Shown one piece after another: positions 17,878 to 24,422 of a stretch of 24,422 bases of DNA. Position numbers and translations under genes: made by a program. The stretch's first letter is position 1. Every line of letters starts with the position of its first letter. The stretch lies in contig BBDJ01000048.1 in the NCBI GenBank assembly GCA_001312325.1, positions 1 through 24,422 of the forward strand, read 5' to 3'. The notes beneath the pieces were generated by a model that did no database searches, had not been told where the DNA came from, and saw only the letters and a list, made by a program, of their open reading frames with translations. This stretch comes from Lysinibacillus pakistanensis. Lineage in GTDB: Bacteria > Bacillota > Bacilli > Bacillales_A > Planococcaceae.

Positions 17878-18794
17878 TTGAAGAAAAAATGGTTACTACC
17901 AATTTTTGCATCCTTTGCACTCTTCACAGGAATGGGTATAAATGATGCTAAAGCAGCGACAATAACAGATTTATCAAATACAGCAAAATCATATATTGGC
18001 ATTCCGTATAAATATGGAGGTACAGATATTAAGACAGGCGTTGACTGCTCGGCCTATACACAATTAGTTTTTGCAAAGTTAGGAATTTCATTAGAGCGTA
18101 CTTCAAAAGCTCAGTATCAACAAGGTTCTTCTATATCTAAAAACAATTTACAGACGGGTGATCTTGTATTTTTTTAATACATCAGGAGACGGTGTTTCAC
18201 ATGTAGGAATATACATAGGTGATAGCAATTTTATTTCTGCTACTACTAGCTCTGGGGTTAAAATAGATAAAATTAATGACCCATACTACTGGGGATCTCG
18301 TTACATAGGGGCAAAACGTATTGCAAGCTTTTCTGAAAATGAAATTGGCGAAGTAAAAAAACGCAGAAATAGATTTTAGCATTTATGCGTCACGTGGAGA
18401 GGTTGCTCTTCGACTTGCTGAGATATTACATTTAGATACAAGTGATACAAATTCAAGTTTCCCTGATATTAAACCATCATCTAAATATGCAGGTGCTGCT
18501 GGAGCATTAAAGAAAATTGGTGTCTTTACTGGTGATGAAAATGGAAAATTCAATCCAAGCTCCACTATTACACGCGGTCAATTGTCAAAAGTTTTAGTGG
18601 AAGCATTTAAACTAAAACAACAAGGAAATGCACAGGAATTCGCAGATGTTCTCAGTACACATTGGGCATCTAATTATGTAGCTGTTCTCTCTTCTAATAA
18701 AATTACGGTAGGTAAGGGAGACGGGACATTTGGAGTAAACGATAATGTAACATTGGTTCAATTAGATACCTTTATCCAGCGACTAACTAAATAA
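17878..18794 (+). CDS. secreted NlpC/P60 peptidoglycan endopeptidase with SLH repeats, frameshifted here
   Basis: Cell-wall hydrolase of about 304 residues after repair. A signal peptide (KKKWLLPIFASFALFTGMG, cleavage near AKAA) is followed by an NlpC/P60 domain: YIGIPYKYGGTD, catalytic Cys in GVDCSAYTQLVF (~residue 57) and His in VSHVGIYIG. Two SLH repeats follow (FPDIKPSSKYAGAAGALKK...FNPSSTITRGQ; FADVLSTHWASNYVAVLSS), with a partial third before them (ASRGEVALRLAEIL). SLH repeats bind secondary cell-wall polymer, so the enzyme should stay on the wall. The start is TTG, 9 bases after GAAAGGAG. Runs T7 18169-18175 and A7 18355-18361 each have one extra base; repair joins DLVFFNTSGDG and EVKNAEIDFSIYASRGE. 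A strong terminator follows. Confidence 0.92.
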
Positions 18795-18800
18795 CTTTTT

Positions 18801-18835
18801 AAAATGGCGACTCCTGTAGATGGAGACGCCATTTT
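18801..18835 (+). terminator. terminator of the NlpC/P60-SLH gene
   Basis: AAAATGGCG (18801-18809) pairs with CGCCATTTT (18827-18835), and inner bases CTCC/GGAG pair as well. TTTT is within the closing arm. It begins 7 bases past the stop codon. Confidence 0.85.
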
Positions 18836-18975
18836 CTTTAGTACTCGATTCAGGAAAATTTCTTTTAGAGGTTTTATCTCTTTGTGATATATAAGTTGAT
18901 CTATTAAATAAGAAATTTAGGTTATTTAATATTCAACAAATCCCACTAAGAGTGTAAAAATGGAGATTTCATTAT

Positions 18976-19685
18976 TTAACATCTTACATATTTACGTTTG
19001 AAACCTAACCTCCCTTTTTCTACTTCTTTCTGTATACTTTCGTAAGCGTGTAAAATAGTGCTCTTTTTCTTGTCTCGTTTGAGTTCGACTGGACCTACTT
19101 GTTTCGCAATTTCGAGTGCCATACCATGTAGTGGCACATATGAAATCCCAACAGTGTATAGAAAATTATTCATAGCTGATTTCGTTCGCTCCGGAGCATG
19201 GTGAATCGTATTTTTTTACTATTTCAAGCATGCTGGCAATTTTACTCTCTGTAAATTCAACATCAGCTCGATTTCCTAAAAGCCAACAGTAGCAGCTCCA
19301 ACCAGCTGACATTTTTAACTCTTCCTCACTAGTAATCCATTGATCTGCAACTTCTTGTGCAATATCTGCTTCCGCTAAAGTAACGGCTACCACGTAATCC
19401 GATAGCATATAAAAATATGCAGAATCCATCCAACGATTATAATCTGTCAGAGTCATGGCATTTGAATCTGCAATAATACCCGCGAGGTACATGGCATCGT
19501 AGTTGCCTGTGGCATAAAGTTCTTCTGCTAATGCTTGATCAATTTTTATTTTCTTTGCGATTGGCTTCATAGCACCTGTTGCTACGCCAAAAAGTGGTTC
19601 ATGTGCACCATTGGACATGTATATTTTTTTTAGTTCGTTCCTTACCAAGGGCTTCAAGCTCCTGCATAATCATCGCTACATCCAT
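18976..19685 (-). CDS. DNA alkylation repair protein (AlkD-like HEAT-repeat family), frameshifted here
   Basis: About 235 residues of HEAT-like helices, as in AlkD-type DNA glycosylases that remove alkylated purines. Recognisable parts are IYMSNGAHEPLFGVATGAMKPIAKKI at the start, LAEELYATGNYDAMYLAGIIAD, and LSDYVVAVTLAEADIAQEVADQWI; the tail is basic (ELKRDKKKSTILHAYESIQ). Whether the catalytic residues of B. cereus AlkD are all kept I cannot judge, so activity is inference. The start is the ATG at 19685 (MDVAMIMQELEALG) with GGAAG 8 bases before it. T8 at 19624-19631 and T7 at 19211-19217 each carry one extra base; repair gives ERTKKIYMSNGA and IVKNTIHHAPERTKSAMNN. Confidence 0.85.
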
Positions 19686-20124
19686 CTTAGCACTTCCTTT
19701 TTTTATGATTATCCTTAGCGCATTATTCTTATCTAAATGAGGGTGAGGATAAACTCATTCCTTATCCCAATATTCCTTGCCAATCTGATAGCTAACTTCT
19801 GGATTACCAAACTGCTTGAAACAAAGAATATACCAACTGCCTTATTTTTGACAATAACTAGGCTCTTTACTCGTAAATTCAGCCATATTATCCATAATCA
19901 TATTTCGAAGCATAATATTACTTATCATCCTTCACGTTTGTCTTCTTCTATTTTAACGAACATGTATTCTGATTTCAATGGATTTGTAAAATACTAAATT
20001 CGTTTTCTTATCAAACTCCTATAAATTTGCTGCATAATCGCTAGATTTAATACAATTACCTATTTGGCATCTTGATCTCAGTAGATTAATCAATTACACC
20101 AAGATGAAATTGATATTTACTGTT
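19686..20124. other. stretch with no intact gene, probably decayed coding
   Basis: About 440 bases. On the minus strand there are protein-like scraps broken by stops, for example LKSEYMFVKIEEDKREG ending near 19940 and FGNPEVSYQIGKEYWDKE ending near 19757. They cannot be joined by single homopolymer repairs, unlike the genes elsewhere. No family is recognisable. The plus-strand frame at 19737-19997 has no ribosome site and looks like chance. Confidence 0.35.
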
Positions 20125-20284
20125 TCATCCTTTTTTAGATGGAACGAATAGTGTTAAAACAAATGCGACAATCGCTAAGATGGTCATGACATAATAGGCA
20201 TCACTTGAACCCAAAATGGAGGCGATTGTTCGAATAGCTTCAACCGTAGCATTTGGTGTTTCTACTAGTAATGTTTTTGCATGA
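20125..20284 (-). pseudogene. 3' stub of an MFS (DHA2-type) drug transporter
   Basis: The minus strand reads about 53 codons ending in the phrase DAYYVMTILAIVAFVLTLFVPSKKG and a TGA stop at 20125-20127. One hydrophobic helix followed by a short basic end is typical of the C-terminus of 14-TM drug-proton antiporters. There is no start and an in-frame stop lies just upstream, so the rest of the gene is missing. It is not the tail of the intact transporter at 20940, whose own end differs. Confidence 0.55.
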
Positions 20285-20363
20285 ATTTATGTGGTGGCTC
20301 AAAGATGGGATTCATTTTAGTTCAGAGTATATTGCCGATCAAATTATTGAGTTATATGCATAA
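20271..20363 (+). pseudogene. 3' stub of a TetR-family regulator
   Basis: The plus strand reads HEFMWWLKDGIHFSSEYIAD then QIIELYA and TAA at 20361-20363. This is the usual last helix of TetR-family proteins (WWL.DG..FS.EY.A.QI..LY). No helix-turn-helix part remains. It abuts the MFS stub head to head, as if a divergent regulator/transporter pair lost both 5' halves and the promoter between them. A terminator follows 15 bases on, consistent with a true gene end. Confidence 0.55.
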
Positions 20364-20377
20364 TCATTCATCTACTC

Positions 20378-20414
20378 AAAAAAACGTTCATCATTTTTAG
20401 ATGAACGTTTTTTT
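20378..20414. terminator. bidirectional terminator
   Basis: Perfect 15-base arms AAAAAAACGTTCATC and GATGAACGTTTTTTT with loop ATTTTTA. It lies between the TetR stub (+) and the GNAT gene (-) and can serve both. Confidence 0.92.
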
Positions 20415-20454
20415 ACTTATGTTTTACGTTAATGTATTAAAGAACTCGAATACA

Positions 20455-20906
20455 TTATTTTGGGGAAATCCATTCATATTGAATATCAGGTAAATTCTCT
20501 TCATTTTCATGTCCTTTACCTATGACTTTAAAGCCATGTTTTTCATAAAATCGTTGTGCATTTTCATTTACCTCAAATGTATATAAGGTTAATCTACGCA
20601 TGATTGTGCCTTTACTTTATCTAATAATATTTGACCTATACCGATTCCTTGATAATCTATATGAATATACAGTTGGTTTATTTCCCTTCTATTATAAACA
20701 ATTACGCCGACAACCTTTTCATCCATTAACGCTAAATCTATTTGAAACTGTTCAGGTAATAGATGATTTAAAAAGTAAACGTGATTTTCAAAACTATGAA
20801 TTTCTTTTTGTCCAATAGCCTGTTCCTTACTATTTCGCCACATAGCTACCGTTTGTTCAGCGTATTTAGGTTTATACGGAGTAATGCTGATTTTGTATTG
20901 GTTCAC
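20455..20906 (-). CDS. GNAT-family N-acetyltransferase, frameshifted here
   Basis: Acetyl-CoA-dependent acetyltransferase of about 150 residues. The core holds KVVGVIVYNRREINQLYIH, the acetyl-CoA loop DYQGIGIGQILLDKVK (QxxGxG/A type) and the C-terminal strand-helix TFEVNENAQRFYEKHGFKVIG. The acceptor substrate is unknown. Start: GTG at 20906, 6 bases after GGGGGAG. The break near 20594-20602 needs one base added (probably GCG to GCGG, giving SCGRLTLYTFEVN) and is not at a long run. Repair carries the protein to a stop at 20455. It may share a transcript with the transporter upstream, 33 bases away. Confidence 0.88.
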
Positions 20907-20939
20907 TACAATCTCCCCCTTTGTGGACTGACAATTTAT

Positions 20940-22468
20940 CTATTCTCCTGGAACATCCCTCTGAATCTCCATATCTGTCACTTGATTAGGTTTGACTCTT
21001 TTAATAAAGAAGGCGAGAATAAGAGCAATCACCGTAATCAATGTTGAGATAAAGAAGGTGAAATTAATACCATGTAGCATGGCTTCATTCATAATTTGTT
21101 GTTGTACTTCAGCTGTAGCCTGTGCGGATGATTGAGCAGCATTGGCATTGGCACTCATATTGTTCATCGCTTTAGCAGCTAATTCCTCTGCTTTTACAGT
21201 TGTTATATTGTTCATAACAGTAATTAATACTGCAGAACCTATAGCACCAGATACCTGCTGCAATGTATTGTTCATCGCTGTTCCATGTGGATTATTATGG
21301 GCTGGTAACTGATTTAAACCGTTTGTCATTACTGGCATCATAACCATTGACATCCCAAACATACGCAAAGTGTAGAGCACTACAAGAGTAGAATAAGCAG
21401 TATGCAAACCAATTTTGCTAAAGTAATAAGTTGTGACAATGGTAATGATCAATCCAATGACAGCCAAGGTTCTTGCACCGTATTTATCAAAGAGTTTCCC
21501 TGTAATTGGCGACATAATCCCCATGACAATAGCGCCAGGAAGCATTAACAGGCCAGAATCCATTGGTGAAATCCCACGAATAGTTTGCACATAAATTGGC
21601 ATTAGGATCATGGCTGAGAACATTGCAACCGAAATTACGATTGAAATGGTTGTGGATAAGGCGAACATTGGATATTTGAAAATACGAAACTCAAGCATGG
21701 GCTCATCATTCGTAGCTGACGAAGGATAAATGAAATTAAAGCAAGTGTACCAATAATAATCGTACCGTAGACAAGTACATTATCCCATCCTTTTTCCCCT
21801 GCAGAGCTAAAGCCATAAAGCAAGCCACCAAAGCCAATACTGGATAAAATAAGAGATAGTACATCCAGCTTAATAGTACGTTGTGGTGTAACATTCTTTA
21901 ATTTAAAGGCTGCAAAAATTAAAGTTAAAATGGCAATTGGCAATACCAAATCAAATAACATTCTCCAGCTGTAATGCTCGATTAACCATCCAGAAAGTGT
22001 CGGTCCAATCGCAGGAGCTGTAATCATTACCAGCCCAAACATCCCCATTGCTGCCCCTCGTTTTTCGACTGGAAATGCAGTTAACATAACATTCATTAAT
22101 AATGGCATCATAATTGCAGACCCGGCAGCTTGAATCATACGAGCCCCTAATAATACGCCAAATGCGGGTGCAATACTAGCTAAAAATGTTCCTAAAGTAA
22201 ACAAGGCCATCGCAATTATAAATAACCTTTTATCCGTAAAGCGTTGAATGAAGAACGCACTTGCGGGGATCAAAATCCCGTTAATTAGCATATAGCCGGT
22301 TGAAAGCCATTGTACCGCAGTGGCATTGACCTCAAATTCTTCCATAATTGCTGGAAGAGCAATATTTAGTAATGTTTCATTCAAAATAGCAACAAATGCC
22401 CCAATAAATAAAATGGCAATCATGCCGTATGGTGGTTTTGTCTGAACAGATATTGTTTTCTCTGACAT
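20940..22468 (-). CDS. MFS multidrug efflux transporter, DHA2 (EmrB/QacA/LmrB-like) family, frameshifted here
   Basis: Proton-coupled drug exporter of about 509 residues with 14 predicted helices. Family marks are NETLLNIALPAIMEEFEV in TM1, the motif ARMIQAAGSAIMMPLLMN, the antiporter motif C region GLVMITAPAIGPTLSGWLI, and ITGKLFDKYGAR in the second half. A long hydrophilic Ala/Asn-rich loop precedes the last helix (MNNMSANANAAQSSAQATAE), as in LmrB-like proteins. Substrate not predictable. The ATG at 22468 has AGGA 11 bases ahead. The single break near 21707 needs one base (GG read as G; repaired QLRMDEPMLEFRIF). No regulator gene is adjacent, though a TetR stub lies nearby at 20271. Confidence 0.93.
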
Positions 22469-22642
22469 GCAGTATCAGTCCTACTTTCTTTCTCTTTTTC
22501 ATTTACACTCTCATCTTATTGAAGCTTCTTAAGAGTCTTATTTCTTCGTCAATGAGCTTAGTAGTTTTTTTCCTCCAATCCATTGTAGTGCCCCTTCTGA
22601 TTTTCATAGCTACCACCCCTTTAAAAATCAATCATAAAATTG

Positions 22643-22672
22643 TTGACGAAAGAATAGAATGTATTGTATAAT
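22643..22672 (+). promoter_or_regulatory. orphan sigma-A promoter
   Basis: TTGACG (22643-22648), an 18-base spacer, and TATAAT (22667-22672) form the best promoter match in the window, pointing right. No plus-strand gene follows before the terminator at 22779. It may drive a small RNA or be left over from a lost gene such as a regulator. Confidence 0.55.
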
Positions 22673-22710
22673 TAAAATAGGTAAAGTGCGCGTTCTATAA
22701 ATTATACAAT
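22663..22710. repeat. 11-bp inverted repeat around an orphan promoter
   Basis: ATTGTATAATT (22663-22673) and AATTATACAAT (22700-22710) are perfect inverse copies 26 bases apart. The left copy contains the -10 box of the rightward promoter; the right copy puts a TATAAT on the opposite strand. Either a repressor binds the pair or the copies are face-to-face -10 regions. The surrounding 22469-22778 has no coding. Confidence 0.5.
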
Positions 22711-22816
22711 GTCTAGCCATATAAATTTATCATAAGACATCATTTATTTCAATGTTTTCTACATAAATTTTTTTGCAAAAAAAGTCGATTCCTTCACTAT
22801 AGGAATTCGACTTTTT
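22679..22816 (+). ncRNA. candidate small RNA (speculative)
   Basis: A transcript from the orphan promoter would start near 22679 and end at the hairpin 22779-22816, giving about 138 bases with no reading frame of note. The only support is the promoter-terminator pair; the terminator also serves the ABC-F gene. Confidence 0.2.
22779..22816. terminator. terminator of the ABC-F gene, usable from both sides
   Basis: AAAAAGTCGATTCC and GGAATTCGACTTTTT form a stem with one bulged T. On the minus strand a long T run follows (22777-22783); on the plus strand T5 closes the arm. It lies just past the preferred ABC-F stop at 22823. Confidence 0.85.
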
Positions 22817-22822
22817 CTTTGC

Positions 22823-24333
22823 TTATCCTATTTTTTTTCGTAAAACCTTCACTAGTTAATTCATAAATGGTTGATGGTACTTCTTTTAGATAACGCCGAT
22901 CATGGGAAACACTAATAATGGCTCCACCATATTGCGCTACTGCCTGACACAAAACAGGCTTTGTCAAAGGACTAAAATTTCTCGTTGGTTCATCTAATAT
23001 CAATATTTCGCAACCATCCATGATCATTTTTACTAACAGTAGCTTTGCTTTTTGACCCCCACTCAGATGTCCTATTGTCTGCTGCATTTCATCGCTAGTA
23101 AATTTCATACTGCCTAAAAGTGTGAAAGCTTTTGTCATGGCTTCTTTTTCACCAGTTGTCACTAGAAAACGAACAGGTGATAGAGTGGGGTCCAATAGAT
23201 CCTCATAGTTTTGTGGCATGTATCCTATTTTTAATGAAGAATGTTCCTTTATCTTATCCATAATAATTTTTAATAATGTTGATTTTCCTACTCCATTTTC
23301 CCCAATAATCGCCACTTTTTCTGCTCCAGTAATGGATAACTTTATATTTTGGGAAAGTTGTTTATTTGTTATTTCAAGTGTTTCTAATGATAGCTCTAGA
23401 ATTTTTTTTATGGCGATGTACATGTATAGTCGAATCAAAGCGAAATTCACTAGCCTCTTCTACACCTGGTATCTCTAAAAAATCCTCTGTAGCTTTGTCT
23501 ATACGTTTTTTTTTGATTTTTTTAATGACTTTATTTTCTTTTGTAATCTGGGGTCTGAGCGTGACACATTCTGATGCTGAATGCTCAGCCTTATTCCATA
23601 CATCATGCCACTTATTCATTTGTTTTTCATAATCAGATACTTGTTTTTTTTAGCTACCTGTTCTTGCTTTTGCAAATTGTTTTCCCGATGAAAAAGGTAC
23701 GTTTTATAAGGCTCTCTTGTAAAGGTATATTTAGGTGTTTGCTTGCGATTGGTAAGCTCAATGTGAATAATTGCGTTTGCCGTATTACTGATAAATGTTT
23801 CATCATGTGATAGAAACATAACAGGTATCGATGTTTGCTGAATAAATTTTTCTAGCCATTCGATTGTGCCTATATTCAAATCATTGGTCGGTTCATCTAA
23901 TAAAAGAACAGCAGGATTTAAGGCGAGTAACTTTAAAAAAACGATACTTAAATCGCTCCCCTCCCGATAAATCACCTATCCTTTTATCTGAAGCAAATGA
24001 GTCAATCCTAAAATCATCCATCGCCTTCAACAATTCTTTAGTCCAATTATTTTCTGAAAATAATTCAGTGATGGTTAACTTTTTTTTCTTGAGCTGATAG
24101 TTCCTGTGATAGATAACCCAGTGAATTATCATTTTTAAGAACTTTTCCTTCATAAGTGCAATAATCAGCAATTAATTGGTCATTGTAAATACATTTTAAT
24201 AGTGTACTTTTACCATTGCCCTCTCCCCCTATTATGACAATCTTATCTCCTTTTTGGTACTCAGTTGAAGATGATCTATTAACGTTCGATTATCTTTTAT
24301 CGTTTTGATGGTAAGGTTGTGTATTTCTATCAT
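22823..24333 (-). CDS. ABC-F ATPase, ribosome-protection type (Vga/Lsa/VmlR-like), frameshifted here
   Basis: Soluble protein of about 500 residues with two ATP-binding domains and no membrane part. Domain 1: GGEGNGKSTLLK, DLSGGE, AVLLLDEPTNDLN, MFLSHDETFI. A charged linker follows (VSDYEKQMNKWHDVWNKAEH... KKIKKKRIDK). Domain 2: IIGENGVGKSTLLK, HLSGGQKAKLLL, ILILDEPTRNFSPLT, ISVSHDRRYL. Known relatives displace lincosamides, streptogramins A or pleuromutilins from ribosomes; the spectrum here is unknown. The start was taken at ATG 24333 (MIEIHNLTIK), with GGG 7 bases ahead. Six breaks: ~24256-24264 (one base missing), T8 24080-24087, A7 23935-23941, T8 23644-23651 (two extra or one missing), T8 23402-23409 and T8 22831-22838. 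If the last run is correct as read, the stop is at 22797 instead. Confidence 0.9.
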
Positions 24334-24374
24334 GTAAATTCCCATTTCTTTTTTCATGATGTAACTGTTTAATG

Positions 24375-24392
24375 TTAGTTGTTCATTTGCAT
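24375..24392 (-). promoter_or_regulatory. possible leader peptide upstream of the ABC-F gene
   Basis: A five-codon frame, ATG CAA ATG AAC AAC TAA, follows GGGGTG closely and lies about 40 bases before the ABC-F start. Inducible antibiotic-resistance ABC-F genes often have short leader frames that sense stalled ribosomes. The window ends soon after, so neither promoter nor attenuator structure can be checked. Confidence 0.25.
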
Positions 24393-24422
24393 CACCCCAA
24401 ATTTGATAAAAACAAAAAAAAG

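Noticed and set aside
19737..19997. 86-codon plus-strand frame
   Set aside because: No ribosome site, and it is rich in Ile, Leu, Thr and His as expected for chance AT-rich frames. The opposite strand carries protein-like scraps.
20125..22468. MFS stub as a displaced tail of the neighbouring intact transporter
   Set aside because: The intact gene has its own complete C-terminus (FFIKRVKPNQVTDMEI...), and the stub's end (LTLFVPSKKG) is different.
208..24333. Programmed frameshifting or transcriptional slippage at the A/T runs
   Set aside because: Slippage sites occur in a few genes, at conserved places. Here nearly every gene is affected, at unrelated points, including several breaks in one gene. 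Error in the sequence is far simpler.

Overview
The window looks like chromosomal DNA of a low-G+C Gram-positive spore-former of the Bacillaceae/Planococcaceae, most like Lysinibacillus or a close relative. The evidence is AT-rich sequence, strong GGAGG-type ribosome sites, an NlpC/P60 enzyme with S-layer-homology repeats, a CYP102A-type fatty-acid P450, an ABC-F protein and a MocR/EamA pair. There are no rRNA, tRNA, CRISPR or intact insertion sequences.

Layout, left to right. 1-3447: a partial GC-rich intergenic repeat, a hairpin, and a self-sufficient cytochrome P450:reductase on the minus strand with a palindrome just upstream. 3716-5599: a DUF418 membrane protein (+) and a nitroreductase (-), separated by a bidirectional terminator. 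5941-9202: a cell-wall amidase, a sensor kinase and an OmpR-type response regulator (all -; kinase and regulator overlap by ATGA). 9489-11065: an SDR oxidoreductase and a DUF4256 protein (-). 11470-13668: a compact arsenic operon transcribed leftward, arsR-acr3-arsM, for arsenite sensing, export and methylation. 14146-16608: a MocR-type regulator (-) divergent from an EamA-family transporter (+), with a tandem 13-bp repeat between them. 16998-18794: a DUF2935-like protein (-) and a secreted NlpC/P60-SLH enzyme (+). 18976-20363: a DNA-alkylation-repair protein (-), a decayed stretch, and two gene stubs (MFS and TetR 3' ends) joined head to head. 20455-24333: a GNAT acetyltransferase, a 14-TM DHA2 multidrug transporter and an ABC-F ATPase (all -).

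The dominant feature is that almost every gene is split by frameshifts. I count about 36 breaks. About 30 lie at A/T runs of 7-8 bases, and nearly all of these are repaired by removing one base. After repair each gene gives a normal, full-length family member. The only well-supported intact genes (response regulator, arsR, DUF2935) are those without a run of 7 or more. The best explanation is uncorrected homopolymer error in the sequence, not decay, so I annotate the reconstructed spans as genes. The 19.7-20.4 kb stubs are different and look like real remnants.

Themes are stress and xenobiotic defence: fatty-acid hydroxylation, arsenic detoxification, drug efflux, ribosome protection and alkylation repair, plus cell-wall remodelling. 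I found no convincing wholly new system. The most useful leads are the MocR repeat operator, the TetR/MFS deletion scar, an orphan consensus promoter with an inverted repeat (possible small RNA), and two unexplained hairpin or palindrome sites.
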